NCBI GenBank assembly: GCA_022824565.1
Contig: JAJDZQ010000030.1
Location: 1-39,472, forward strand
Direction: 5' to 3'
DNA: 39,472 nucleotides
From: Anaerolineae bacterium
GTDB lineage: Bacteria; Chloroflexota; Anaerolineae; Aggregatilineales; Phototrophicaceae
The notes under the pieces were generated by a model that was not told the origin of the DNA, made no database searches, and saw only the letters and a program-made list of their open reading frames with translations. Positions 15,741-24,251 of the stretch are shown in pieces (position 1 is the first letter of the stretch; every line of letters starts with the position of its first letter). The position numbers and the translations under genes are program-made.

Positions 15741-17287
15741 GAAGCGGCCTGAACTTCGATGTGAATGCGGATGGGCAAAAGCGGCATGCGCCCGAATCCA
15801 CGCGGATGTATGCTGAGTTGTGGTGGAGGCTGTTGTACAAAAGCCCGGTTATCGCGCAAGATGGTCTGCGCCGCGTCCAGGTCTGCGCCAGCCAGTTGCT
15901 CGCGCAGGGCAGCGGCATCCAAAGTAGCCAGCGCCATGCCTCTGCCACGCGCCGTGAAGCGAATCTGCTCTTTGGCGCGCGACAGATTGAATGCGCCGCG
16001 TTCGTAAGCCAACGTATCGCTCATGAGTGTCATTTCGGGGGGCACAGTCGCCTCCAACTGCGCCAGCACGATTTGCCGCGCCAGCCTCTCGTCCACCGCC
16101 AGCGCCGAAACCACCGCGCGCATGGTCAACGACAATTCGCCGGTTGCCTCACCGACCACAGCGGAATAATCCAGCCAGTCTTTGTTTTCTTCGGCGATTT
16201 GCAGCGACTCGATGATGATGACCTGGTCCTGCGCCAAACCGGCGCGCATGCGTTCGTAGGCCAGCGATTGCAATTGCAGCCGCGCGATATCCAGCAGACG
16301 CGTTCTGTCCGCAGCTGCGACGACCTTGACGCTGCGATCGTTCCCGCCGGCCGTGGGCGAAAGATTGATGACCGACACCTGTTCTGCCAGAGGACCGACG
16401 ACCCTGTTAATCGCGCGGGACCCTACATTGCCGATGCTGCCGCCAAAGCCTTCTGTCGCGACTACCGCTGCATCCAGGCTGCTTTCGATGCCAGCGGGCA
16501 GGACCACACTGGCGCTTGTTTGGAACAGAATGGCTGCTCCCGCGCTGGTGCCCAGGGTCGTACCAGCCGGGATATCAACAGGCTGATTGCCAAGGTTGGT
16601 GAATGTCACAGCGCCGATTGCGAAATCGCCTTCTAGCCATTGCGTGCCGCTGCTGGGGATGCTCGCGCTGGTTTGCATGGTTTCGCGCAGCGGGAGCGCC
16701 GGGATCAACGCTCGTTGGCGATCGACAGACTCGGCTTTGCGGTCGGCAGTGACTTCGACCTCAACCGCCACCTGCTCGCTGCGCAGCCGAACGCGCACCA
16801 CCGCGCCGGGCGCAATGACATAAGCCAGCGCGCCGATGACCGCGCACAAGAGCAGGATGACGGCGGCGCGCACAATCTGGATGCGCCATTGGGTATGTTC
16901 TCGGGGGCTTGCCAACCTGTCGGCGATCCAGGCCAGGTCGCCGGGCTGCAAGTCGGCGCGCGGACGATGATAACGAGGCAGAAAGACTTTGTTGCGGCTG
17001 CGTTTCCACCGTTGATTTTGGCTGGCTTCAATGCTCTCGAAGCAACTGATGTTCAGTTCGGCGGCAAGCGCTCGCAAATCGTCAGCATGCGCGACTATCG
17101 CCAGTTGGATGGCATTTCGGTCGGCTTCTCGCTGGATCAACACCAGGTCGAGCCGCCGTCTGAGCTTGTCGCAGTCGTCCGTCCAGATCAGAACGACGCG
17201 CCTTCCGCGCAGCTGCGACAACCGGGCGCGTATGCTGGAGAGGGTGTCGTTGGGCGCGAGCTGCAGCTGCTCAATTGTGGAGGACAT
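15737..17287 (-). CDS. Membrane protein with baseplate-J-like ectodomain
   Basis: 516 aa. Residues 1-100 form a small alpha/beta domain (PNDTLSSIRARL, RRVVLIW, AIQLAIVAHADDLRALAAELNI) of a kind seen at the N-terminus of actinobacterial and Chloroflexota envelope proteins. A basic stretch and one membrane helix (about 139-160) follow. The remaining 350 residues are probably extracytoplasmic and contain a segment like baseplate J/gp47 proteins: VTFTNLGNQPVDIPAGTTLGTSAG and VVATEGFGGSIGNVGSRAINRVVG. There are no phage tail, sheath or contractile-injection genes nearby, so I read this as a cellular envelope protein that shares the fold. It sits 21 nt after alaS and overlaps ruvX by 4 bp. The role is unknown; the domain call comes from pattern recognition, not a search. 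Confidence 0.75.
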   Translation of the reverse strand: MSSTIEQLQLAPNDTLSSIRARLSQLRGRRVVLIWTDDCDKLRRRLDLVLIQREADRNAIQLAIVAHADDLRALAAELNISCFESIEASQNQRWKRSRNKVFLPRYHRPRADLQPGDLAWIADRLASPREHTQWRIQIVRAAVILLLCAVIGALAYVIAPGAVVRVRLRSEQVAVEVEVTADRKAESVDRQRALIPALPLRETMQTSASIPSSGTQWLEGDFAIGAVTFTNLGNQPVDIPAGTTLGTSAGAAILFQTSASVVLPAGIESSLDAAVVATEGFGGSIGNVGSRAINRVVGPLAEQVSVINLSPTAGGNDRSVKVVAAADRTRLLDIARLQLQSLAYERMRAGLAQDQVIIIESLQIAEENKDWLDYSAVVGEATGELSLTMRAVVSALAVDERLARQIVLAQLEATVPPEMTLMSDTLAYERGAFNLSRAKEQIRFTARGRGMALATLDAAALREQLAGADLDAAQTILRDNRAFVQQPPPQLSIHPRGFGRMPLLPIRIHIEVQAAS

Positions 17288-17308
17288 CGACCCGGCCTGC
17301 GCAAATCG

Positions 17309-20011
17309 TTAGCTGCTGGCGATCAATTCACGGGCTTTCTGCAGCGCTCCGGCGATTTTGCTGCTGTCGCGTCCGCCAGCTTGCGCCATCTGCGGGCGTC
17401 CGCCACCGCCACCACCCACCACGCGGGCGATTGGTTTGATCAAGTCGCCGGCGCGCGTGCCTTCTTTCACCAGCGCATCAGAGACAGCCACGATGATCTG
17501 GGGCTTGCCGCCATGGTCGCTTGCCAGCACCAATACGCCACGGTCGACGCGGTTGCGGAACCAGTCGGCCATATCGCGCATGGCCGCCATGGGCGTGTTG
17601 TCCAGCTGCGCCAGCAAAGCCTGCACCCCGTTCAGGGACTCCAACTTGCCGCTCAACAAGTCATCGAAGTCGCTCTTCGCCAGCTTGCGCCGCAAAGCTT
17701 CGTTGTCACGGCGCGCGGCAGCCAACTCAGCTTGCAAGGCTGCCAGGCGCTCCAAGGCTTGTTCTGGCGCAGCGCCCAGCTGCTCGACCATGTTTTGCAG
17801 CGCGCCCAGCTTGTCCGCGAGGTAGTGGGCGGCGGCATGCCCGGTCAAGGCTTCGACTCGGCGGATGCCAGCGCTGACACTGCCCTCGCTGGTGAAGACG
17901 AAGCTGCCGATTTCGGCTGTATGGGCGACATGCGCGCCACCGCACAATTCGTAGCTGTATGCTCCTGCCGCCGATTCGATGGCGACGGTGCGAACCTGGT
18001 CGCCATATTTCTCGCCAAAGAGCGCCATTGCGCCTTCTCGCCGGGCTGTCTCCAGCGCTTTGACCTGCGCGCGCACGCCATAGTTATCCACGATGACGCC
18101 ATTGATTTCGGCGGAGATGGCAGCCAACTGAGCGGGCTCGACTTTTTCATGATGCGAAAAATCGAAGCGCAGCCGCTGTGGCGCGACCAGCGAACCCTTT
18201 TGTTGCACATGCGCGCCCAGGTGATTGCGCAGCGCGGCATGCAGCAAATGCGTGGCGGTGTGATTGCGGATGATCTCGCTGCGGCGCCGACGGTCGATGC
18301 TGGCTGTTGCGCGGTCGCCGGTGGTCGGCAGGCCTTCCACCACCTCGCCTGTGTGCACAACCAGCCCTGCAACGGGTTGCTTCATGGCGTCTACATCGAT
18401 CACCCAGTTGCCACCTGCGCCCATTATGGGACCGCTATCGCTGACTTGACCACCAGATTCAACATAAAAGTTCGTGGCTTTCAAGATGACTTCGACCGTG
18501 TCGCCAGCAATTGCGTTCTCTACTTGCTGGCCATCCTTCAAAAGGGCGAGGACAACTGTCTCGACTGGCGCATCGCTGTAGGGAGCATAGGCCACGCCTG
18601 CGCCGGGCAGTTTGCCATCCGCCTGCAACTGTGCCAGCAAGGCGGCATACTGCTCGCCCGACTCGATTTCTCCCATGGCTCGTCCGCCGCCACTGATGCG
18701 CGCGTGCTCCGCTTCTGCCGCTATGAAGCCGGCTTCATCAATCGTAAAGCCGCGCTCTTCGACGACATCGCGGCTTACCTGGAAGGGCAAGCCCAAGGTC
18801 GCTTTCAGATAAAATGCTCTTTCGCCAGACAGCTCGCCGCCCTCGTCTAGCTGCTCCAGCAGGCTGTCGAGCTCGTTCAAGCCGCGCTGCATGGTGCGGT
18901 GGAAGCGCTCTTCTTCCAACGTGATGATGTGTTTGATGTTGTCGGCCTGTTCCAGCAGCTCGCTGTAATGCTCGCCCATGTTGTCGATGACGGCTTGCGC
19001 AATTTCCGCCAGGAAAGGACGGTCGAAACCCAGCTTGCTGCCAAAACGAGCTGCCCGCCGGATGACGATGCGGGGAATGGCAGCGCGTCCCTTGGCGCCG
19101 GGCAAAACGCCGTCGCTAATGAGAAAAACCGCCGCGCGCGCATGATCGGCAATGACGCGGTAGGGCACGATATTGGCATCGCGCTGGGCATCGCTGTGCC
19201 CGGTCAATTCTTGTGCGCGCCGGATGATGGGCATGAACAGGTCGGTTTCATAGTTGGCAGACACGCCCTGCAATACCGAAACAATGCGCTCCAAGCCCAA
19301 GCCTGTGTCTACGCCCGGCGCTGGCAACGGCACATCGTACAACCCGCTGTGCTGTGGATCGGCCTGCTGGCGATTGAACTGCATGAAGACCAAATTCCAG
19401 ATTTCCAGGAATCGTTCATCTTCGGCTTGCAGCTGGGTGATGATTTCGTCTTCGCCGAGCTGGGGCTGTTTGTCCCAATGGATCTCGGAAGTGGGACCAC
19501 AGGGACCCGTATCAGCCATCTGCCAGAAGTTGGTATCGGGACCCATGCGGGCGACTCGTTTGGGGTCGATTCCCAGGTCGTCCACCCAGGCGCGGTAGGC
19601 TTCGTCGTCCTGTTCATAGACGGTGTATACCAGTCGCTCGGGCGGCAATTCAAACACCTGGGTCAGCAGGGTATAGGCATAGCGAATCGCGTCTCGCTTG
19701 AAATAATCGCCGAAGCTGAAATTGCCCAGCATCTCGAAGAAGGTGTGGTGGCGCAGCGAGGGACCGACATTTTCCAGGTCGTTGTGCTTGCCACTGACGC
19801 GCATGCACTTTTGCGAGGTGGCGGCGCGGCTATACTTGCGTTTGTCCAGCCCCAGAAAGACATCTTTGAACTGCACCATGCCCGCATTGACGAAGAGCAG
19901 CGTCGGGTCGTCCGCGGGCACCAGCGATGACGATGCGACCGGACGGTGATTCATCTCTTCAAAGAAATCGAGAAAGGCTTGCCTGACTTCGGCGCTGCTC
20001 ATGTGTTTCAT
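17309..20011 (-). CDS. alaS: Alanyl-tRNA synthetase
   Basis: Class II synthetase charging tRNA-Ala. 900 aa from the ATG at 20011. The N-terminal catalytic core begins AEVRQAFLDFFEEMNHRPVASSSLVPADDPTLLFVNAGM. The editing domain carries the zinc-binding HTATHLLHAALR and the CGGAHVAHTAEIG motif. The C-terminal C-Ala domain ends in a Gly-rich GGGGGGRPQMAQAGG. The frame extends to 20074, but the promoter at 20045-20074 would start transcription near 20038 and a GGGGA ribosome site lies about 9 nt before 20011. First gene of alaS-baseplateJ-like-ruvX and divergent from tyrS. Confidence 0.97.
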   Translation of the reverse strand: MKHMSSAEVRQAFLDFFEEMNHRPVASSSLVPADDPTLLFVNAGMVQFKDVFLGLDKRKYSRAATSQKCMRVSGKHNDLENVGPSLRHHTFFEMLGNFSFGDYFKRDAIRYAYTLLTQVFELPPERLVYTVYEQDDEAYRAWVDDLGIDPKRVARMGPDTNFWQMADTGPCGPTSEIHWDKQPQLGEDEIITQLQAEDERFLEIWNLVFMQFNRQQADPQHSGLYDVPLPAPGVDTGLGLERIVSVLQGVSANYETDLFMPIIRRAQELTGHSDAQRDANIVPYRVIADHARAAVFLISDGVLPGAKGRAAIPRIVIRRAARFGSKLGFDRPFLAEIAQAVIDNMGEHYSELLEQADNIKHIITLEEERFHRTMQRGLNELDSLLEQLDEGGELSGERAFYLKATLGLPFQVSRDVVEERGFTIDEAGFIAAEAEHARISGGGRAMGEIESGEQYAALLAQLQADGKLPGAGVAYAPYSDAPVETVVLALLKDGQQVENAIAGDTVEVILKATNFYVESGGQVSDSGPIMGAGGNWVIDVDAMKQPVAGLVVHTGEVVEGLPTTGDRATASIDRRRRSEIIRNHTATHLLHAALRNHLGAHVQQKGSLVAPQRLRFDFSHHEKVEPAQLAAISAEINGVIVDNYGVRAQVKALETARREGAMALFGEKYGDQVRTVAIESAAGAYSYELCGGAHVAHTAEIGSFVFTSEGSVSAGIRRVEALTGHAAAHYLADKLGALQNMVEQLGAAPEQALERLAALQAELAAARRDNEALRRKLAKSDFDDLLSGKLESLNGVQALLAQLDNTPMAAMRDMADWFRNRVDRGVLVLASDHGGKPQIIVAVSDALVKEGTRAGDLIKPIARVVGGGGGGRPQMAQAGGRDSSKIAGALQKARELIASS

Positions 20012-20044
20012 GACTGCATCCCCACGGTTGCGCGCTGCGCGGCG

Positions 20045-20074
20045 ATTATAGAGGGCGCTACCCAGCATCAACAA
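20045..20074 (-). promoter_or_regulatory. alaS promoter, overlapping the divergent tyrS promoter
   Basis: Minus-strand TTGTTG (20069-20074), an 18-nt spacer and a perfect TATAAT (20045-20050). The leader to the alaS ATG is about 27 nt. The -35 box occupies nearly the same bases as the candidate tyrS -35 box, so the two promoters may compete for polymerase. Confidence 0.75.
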
Positions 20075-20096
20075 GGGCGCATCGCTGTGTTATACT
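20068..20096 (+). promoter_or_regulatory. tyrS promoter
   Basis: TATACT at 20091-20096, with a weaker -35 TCAACA (20068-20073) 17 nt upstream. Transcription would start near 20103, 27 nt before the tyrS ATG. I see no room for a T-box leader, so T-box control of tyrS is excluded here. Confidence 0.55.
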
Positions 20097-20129
20097 GGCG
20101 CTGTTGCGACCTGCGGAGGGCGAACATTG

Positions 20130-21386
20130 ATGGCGATGACGACGACCGAAGAGCAAATTGAAGTCTTGATGTCGGGCACGGCTTATGGCGACCCCGAAAC
20201 GCGCGAGAATATGCGCCGCGACCTGCATGCGCGCCTGCTGGAATGCGAGCGGGAAGGGCGGCCCCTGCGCGTCTATTGTGGCTATGACCCGCGCACATCC
20301 GACCTGCACCTGGGGCATACCATCACGATGCGCAAGCTGCGGCAATTTCAAGATTTTGGGCACGATGTAACCTTCCTGGTCGGCACCTTCACCAGTCTCA
20401 TCGGCGATCCATCCGACAAGGACAGCGCGCGCGATCAACTAACCATGCGCAATGTCGAAGACAATGCCCGCACCTATGCCGAGCAGGCTTTCAAGATTCT
20501 CGACCAAGAAAAGACGCGGGTCCGCCGCAATGACGAATGGCTGGCGCCGCTGGACTTCGCCGATATCATTCGCCTGGCCAGCCACTTCACCGTGCAGCAA
20601 TTCATGGCGCGCGAGAACTTCTCCAAGCGCATCGAAGACGGCAAAGCCATCTACCTGCACGAATTCTTTTATGCGCTGATGCAAGCCTATGACGCTGTCG
20701 CGCAAGAAGCGGATGTGCAGGTCGGCGGACAAGACCAGCTATTTAACATTCTGGTGGCGGGTCGCAAGCTGCAGACAGGCTTGGGACAAAAGCCGCAGAT
20801 CGCCATCATCATGGGCGAAAGCCTGCCCGGCACCGATGGCGAAATCAAAATGTCCAAGAGCCTGGGCAACCATATCCCGCTGCTCAGCGAAGCCTGGGAT
20901 ATGTTCGGCAAGGTGATGAGCTTGCCCGACAAAGCGATGGGCATTTATCACAAGCTGATTCTGGGCTGGACGCCGACCGAGGTTGCGCGCCTCGAAGCAC
21001 AGTTGCAAAGCGGCGAAGCGCATCCCAACGATGTCAAAATGCGCCTGGCGCAAGAAATTGTGGGCATCTTTCACAGCCCAGCGGCCGCGCAGGCTGCCCA
21101 GACTCGCTGGGACGAAGTTTTTCGTGGCGGCGGCGGTTTGCCCGATGACATTGCCGAAGCGGGTTTGTCTGCCGATGCAGATATACGCGATGTGCTGCTG
21201 CGCCTGAAGATGGTCGGCAGTCGCGGCGAAGCCAAACGACTCATCCAGCAGAACGGCGTGCGGCTGAACGAGCAGAAAGTCGCCAGCCCGCAGGCGACCA
21301 TTACACTGGACATGCTGCCGGCCGTGCTGCAAGTGGGCAAGCGACAATTTGTGCGTTTGGTGCGCGCCGATGGCGAGCGCAGCTGA
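20130..21386 (+). CDS. tyrS: Tyrosyl-tRNA synthetase (KMSKS/TyrZ type)
   Basis: Class I synthetase charging tRNA-Tyr. About 418 aa. The HIGH-class signature is HLGH (60-63) in RTSDLHLGHT, and the second signature is KMSKS (240-244), which marks the TyrZ-like group rather than the KFGKT group of E. coli TyrS. A C-terminal S4 RNA-binding domain (about 350-418, LKMVGSRGEAKRLIQQNGVRLNEQ) is present. GGAGGG at 20115-20120 is the ribosome site; both a TTG at 20127 and the ATG at 20130 fit, and I use the ATG. Divergent from alaS; the next gene overlaps its 3' end by 17 nt. Confidence 0.96.
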   Translation: MAMTTTEEQIEVLMSGTAYGDPETRENMRRDLHARLLECEREGRPLRVYCGYDPRTSDLHLGHTITMRKLRQFQDFGHDVTFLVGTFTSLIGDPSDKDSARDQLTMRNVEDNARTYAEQAFKILDQEKTRVRRNDEWLAPLDFADIIRLASHFTVQQFMARENFSKRIEDGKAIYLHEFFYALMQAYDAVAQEADVQVGGQDQLFNILVAGRKLQTGLGQKPQIAIIMGESLPGTDGEIKMSKSLGNHIPLLSEAWDMFGKVMSLPDKAMGIYHKLILGWTPTEVARLEAQLQSGEAHPNDVKMRLAQEIVGIFHSPAAAQAAQTRWDEVFRGGGGLPDDIAEAGLSADADIRDVLLRLKMVGSRGEAKRLIQQNGVRLNEQKVASPQATITLDMLPAVLQVGKRQFVRLVRADGERS

Positions 21387-22224
21387 TTACACAATAGATG
21401 AACTCATCTGCGTCTGCATCTCGCGGCAGGTTCGCGATGGCGATGTCTGGGCGCAGGGCATCAATACGCCACTGGTTTCGGCTGGCTTGATTTTGGGCAA
21501 GCTGCGCTATGCGCCAGACGCTCGCTTCACCTCGGCGATCGGGCAGGCGCTGCTGCAAGACTGGGGCGCGCTGGGCATCAGCCATATCGAAGATCTTTGG
21601 GTGGGCAAGGGGCTGGTGCATCTGGGTTTTGCGACTGGCGCGGCGGAGATCCTGCCCAGTTTCCAGCCGAAGGAGTTCTTTCGTCCGGCCCAGCTCGACT
21701 CGCGAGGCAACACAAACAACATCGCTTTTGGCGCGGATGTTCACAAGCCGCGTATGCGTCTGCCTGGCAGCGGCGGCATCCCCGATGTGACACCCTGCTA
21801 CGACCACAGCTACCTGTATGTGCCGCGTCATTCGCGTCTCACTTTTGTGGAAAAATGTGATGTTGTCAGCGGGTTGGGACATGTGCCCTGGCGCAGAACA
21901 GGCGGCGGACCGCGCTACCTGATCAGCGACCTGGGCCAATTCGACTGGCAGGCAGGCCAAATGCGCCTGACCAGCCTGCATCCTGGCGTGGAACTGCAAC
22001 GGGTGCAGCGCAAGACCGGCTTTGCACTGGCGGTCGCGCCCGACCTGCACGAAACACCGCGTCCCGATGCCGAAGATCTGCGCTTGCTGCGCGAAGAGAT
22101 CGACCCGCTGGGCACGCGGAAGTTGGAGACTTTGGCCGGCCGCGCTCGCAAGACCTTGTTGCGAGACATCGTGCGCCAAGAACGGGAAAATTATGAAGGC
22201 AGCGGCGCAGCACGCCAGGTCTGA
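21370..22224 (+). CDS. Glutaconate CoA-transferase subunit B-like protein lacking the catalytic Glu
   Basis: 284 aa, family I CoA-transferase beta subunit, similar over its length to Acidaminococcus GctB as I recall it: GINTPLVSAGLILGKLRYAPD, LDSRGNTNNIAFG, RLPGSGGIPDVTPCYDHSYLY and LREEIDPLG all have counterparts. In GctB the block after YAPD contains VESG, with the catalytic Glu54. Here the block reads ARFTSAIGQ, which puts Ala56 at that place. Loss of this Glu is known for IpdB of the IpdAB cholesterol ring hydrolase, so hydrolase or lyase chemistry is possible. I chose the ATG at 21370 rather than 21349 to shorten the overlap with tyrS to 17 nt. The likely partner subunit is at 25522-26322. 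The 3' end overlaps the convergent binding-protein gene by 34 bp. Confidence 0.85.
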   Translation: MASAADYTIDELICVCISRQVRDGDVWAQGINTPLVSAGLILGKLRYAPDARFTSAIGQALLQDWGALGISHIEDLWVGKGLVHLGFATGAAEILPSFQPKEFFRPAQLDSRGNTNNIAFGADVHKPRMRLPGSGGIPDVTPCYDHSYLYVPRHSRLTFVEKCDVVSGLGHVPWRRTGGGPRYLISDLGQFDWQAGQMRLTSLHPGVELQRVQRKTGFALAVAPDLHETPRPDAEDLRLLREEIDPLGTRKLETLAGRARKTLLRDIVRQERENYEGSGAARQV

Positions 22225-23906
22225 AGGCCGCGAAATCGGTCGGCTGGCGTGCTCAGATAACCCAGCTGAATGCCCTCAATGCGATCGCGCGCGACCACTG
22301 TGTACAATGGAAAATACAGTGGGATAGCGATGGTATATTCGGCAAAGACAGCTTGAAATTCCCGAAGTTGCGCCGCTCGGCGTGTGCCATAGATCTCGCT
22401 GCGGGCGGCTTCGAGCAATTCGTCCAGCGCATGTTCGCTGACTCCGCCATAGTTGCCGCCATCGCCTTGTTGCGCTGTATGCCAAAAGCGAAACAAATCG
22501 GGATTGTCGCCGTAACGTTGCTCGACAATCGCCGCAGCAAATTGCCCCGCTGCCAAGCGCTGATGAACCTGCTGCGCCGCGGCCGCCACAATCTCAAAAC
22601 GGAATCCCAATTGCGCCCACTGCACGCTGATGGCTTGCGCCAGCCTGATGTGCTCGGGATGGTCTTGCGCCAGCAACACAAGCGGCTGCGCGGTCGCTGC
22701 CGATGCGTCGTCCGGGGCAGCCGCCAAGGCCGCTTGCGCCTGCGCCAGGTCATAACTTGTCCAGTCGGGGTGGGGCAGGTACGCCGAAGAAGCGGGCGGG
22801 TAGGGGCTGTCGGCATAGATGGCGCTTGACCCCAATGTGCGGGCGATCAGCGGCGGCACATCCAGACCAAGAGACAGCGCCTGCCGGATATGACGGTCGG
22901 CAAAGGGCGCTTTATCCCAGTTGAAAATCAATATCGCCAAAGACGAATCGGCTTGGGTGTACAGCCGTCCGCTGGGCAGCCTCAACAGTTGCTCACGCGG
23001 GGCGACATTGGCCAGCGCGTCAATTTCCTCAGCGATGTAGCCGGCCATAGCCGCAGCGGCATCGGGATACAGGCGGAATAGCAATTCCTTGAATTGGTAA
23101 CCAGACTGCGATTGGGAGCGCATCTGAAAGATCGGCGAAAGCGCGAGCAAGACGGTGTCAATCTGCCCATCGGCTGTGATATGTAGGTGCCCCAGTTGAT
23201 AAGCGCCGCTGCCAATTGGCGACAGATTGAATGGATGCTGCGCCAACTCGTCAAGCGAAACGCCGCGCAAGGCATGTTCGGGCAAGATGCCGAATGTCAG
23301 CAGCTGCGGGAAGCTGCTCAAGGGCTGCGCCAGCCGCATGCGCAACAAGCGCTCGCCCAACTGCTGCACTTCGACCGTGCGCCAAAATGTCGCTGCCGCA
23401 GCGACCGTTGCATACGCCGGGTCGCTCATCAAGGCGGTGGTGAAGCGCACATCGTCCGCGGTCAGAGGCAATCCGTCTTGCCAGAACACATCGTCTCGCA
23501 GGCGAATGACATACTCCAGGCCATCGCTCGAAGTCACCAGGTCGCTCGCCAAATGCGGGACCGCTTCCCCATAGTCATTGATGACGAAGAGGCTCTCGAA
23601 GATCAGGCTCGAGATGTCGCGATCGACTGGATTCAAGTGGGCGAAGAGCGGGTTCAACCGTTGCACACGGCCGACCAAGCCTTCTCGATACGTTTCCGCT
23701 TGGACTGGGGACGATGCCGAGCTGACGCTGGCTGTTGGTGGCAGAACCGGCAGGGGCGGGGCAGTGATGGTGGGCTGTGGGCTGTGGGCGCGAGTCGGCG
23801 GCGGCAGGTTTTCGGCGTCTCGGGACTGGCGGAATAAAGCGCTGCCAGCAAACAGCCCACTCGCCAGAAGCAGCAAGATCAACTGCCAGCGAAAGCCGCG
23901 TAACAC
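22191..23906 (-). CDS. Family 5 extracellular solute-binding protein (oligopeptide/nickel type)
   Basis: 571 aa from a GTG at 23906 with a GAGGTGAGG ribosome site. An N-terminal hydrophobic segment (WQLILLLLASGLFAGSALF) is followed by a Pro/Thr-rich linker and then a DppA/OppA-like fold: LNPLFAHLNPVDRDISSLIFESLFVINDYGEAVPHLASDL, YVIRLRDDVFWQDGLPLTADDVRFT, and IAILIFNWDKAPFADRHIRQALSLGLD, with the family's usual spacing. No lipobox cysteine is seen, so it is probably anchored by the hydrophobic segment. No permease or ATPase gene is adjacent, so it is an orphan in this window; it could serve a transporter elsewhere or act as a sensor. It follows secG by 41 nt. Confidence 0.88.
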   Translation of the reverse strand: MLRGFRWQLILLLLASGLFAGSALFRQSRDAENLPPPTRAHSPQPTITAPPLPVLPPTASVSSASSPVQAETYREGLVGRVQRLNPLFAHLNPVDRDISSLIFESLFVINDYGEAVPHLASDLVTSSDGLEYVIRLRDDVFWQDGLPLTADDVRFTTALMSDPAYATVAAAATFWRTVEVQQLGERLLRMRLAQPLSSFPQLLTFGILPEHALRGVSLDELAQHPFNLSPIGSGAYQLGHLHITADGQIDTVLLALSPIFQMRSQSQSGYQFKELLFRLYPDAAAAMAGYIAEEIDALANVAPREQLLRLPSGRLYTQADSSLAILIFNWDKAPFADRHIRQALSLGLDVPPLIARTLGSSAIYADSPYPPASSAYLPHPDWTSYDLAQAQAALAAAPDDASAATAQPLVLLAQDHPEHIRLAQAISVQWAQLGFRFEIVAAAAQQVHQRLAAGQFAAAIVEQRYGDNPDLFRFWHTAQQGDGGNYGGVSEHALDELLEAARSEIYGTRRAAQLREFQAVFAEYTIAIPLYFPLYTVVARDRIEGIQLGYLSTPADRFRGLQTWRAAPLPS

Positions 23907-23947
23907 GCCTCACCTCGCCAACAGGCTAAAACGACTGTGGGTAAAGC

Positions 23948-24175
23948 TCAGCCGACTGTGGCGACAGCGAACAAGGCGATGCCCAGGAAGGCGATCGACA
24001 AGAAGATGGTGATGCGGAAAAGCGTCTTTTCTAGGCCGCGCCGTGTGCGGGCTATGCCACCGCCTGCATCGCCGCCCAGCAGACTGCCCAGCGCGCCGCC
24101 CTTGACCTGCAGCAAGATCAAGATGATCAATGTAATGGAAATGATGATTGCCGCGACTTGCAGCACAACATCCAT
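23948..24175 (-). CDS. secG: Protein-export membrane protein SecG
   Basis: Auxiliary subunit of the SecYEG translocon. 75 aa with two membrane helices (about 4-24 and 52-74) joined by the conserved glycine-rich loop LLQVKGGALGSLLGGDAGGGIARTRRGLEKTLFRITI. The LQ...G(A/G)LG...GG pattern and the size are diagnostic. A GGGAG ribosome site lies about 8 nt before the ATG. A weak promoter (TGGCAA/TAGACT, 24216-24244) may serve it. Confidence 0.92.
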   Translation of the reverse strand: MDVVLQVAAIIISITLIILILLQVKGGALGSLLGGDAGGGIARTRRGLEKTLFRITIFLSIAFLGIALFAVATVG

Positions 24176-24215
24176 GGCGCAACTCCCTACCCCTATTCAA
24201 GCGCGTAATGCCGGC

Positions 24216-24244
24216 AGTCTAGCACAGCGCTGCGGTTCTTGCCA
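24216..24244 (-). promoter_or_regulatory. Candidate secG promoter
   Basis: Minus-strand TAGACT (24216-24221), the same -10 as the ffh promoter, with a poor -35 (TGGCAA, 24239-24244) 17 nt away in the 76-nt gap after the ctpA-type gene. Weak. Confidence 0.35.
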
Positions 24245-24251
24245 GCCCAAT

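Noticed and set aside
15737..17287. Phage or contractile-injection locus
   Set aside because: Only one protein resembles a baseplate component, it has a membrane helix, and it is flanked by housekeeping genes.
18070..18110. DnaA box-like TTATCCAC
   Set aside because: A single match inside alaS with no cluster, AT-rich region or dnaA/dnaN neighbours.
16640..18850. A 736-codon open frame on the plus strand
   Set aside because: It lies antisense to alaS and the baseplate-J-like gene and crosses their junction. Both minus-strand genes have clear family motifs. GC-rich codon use keeps antisense frames open.
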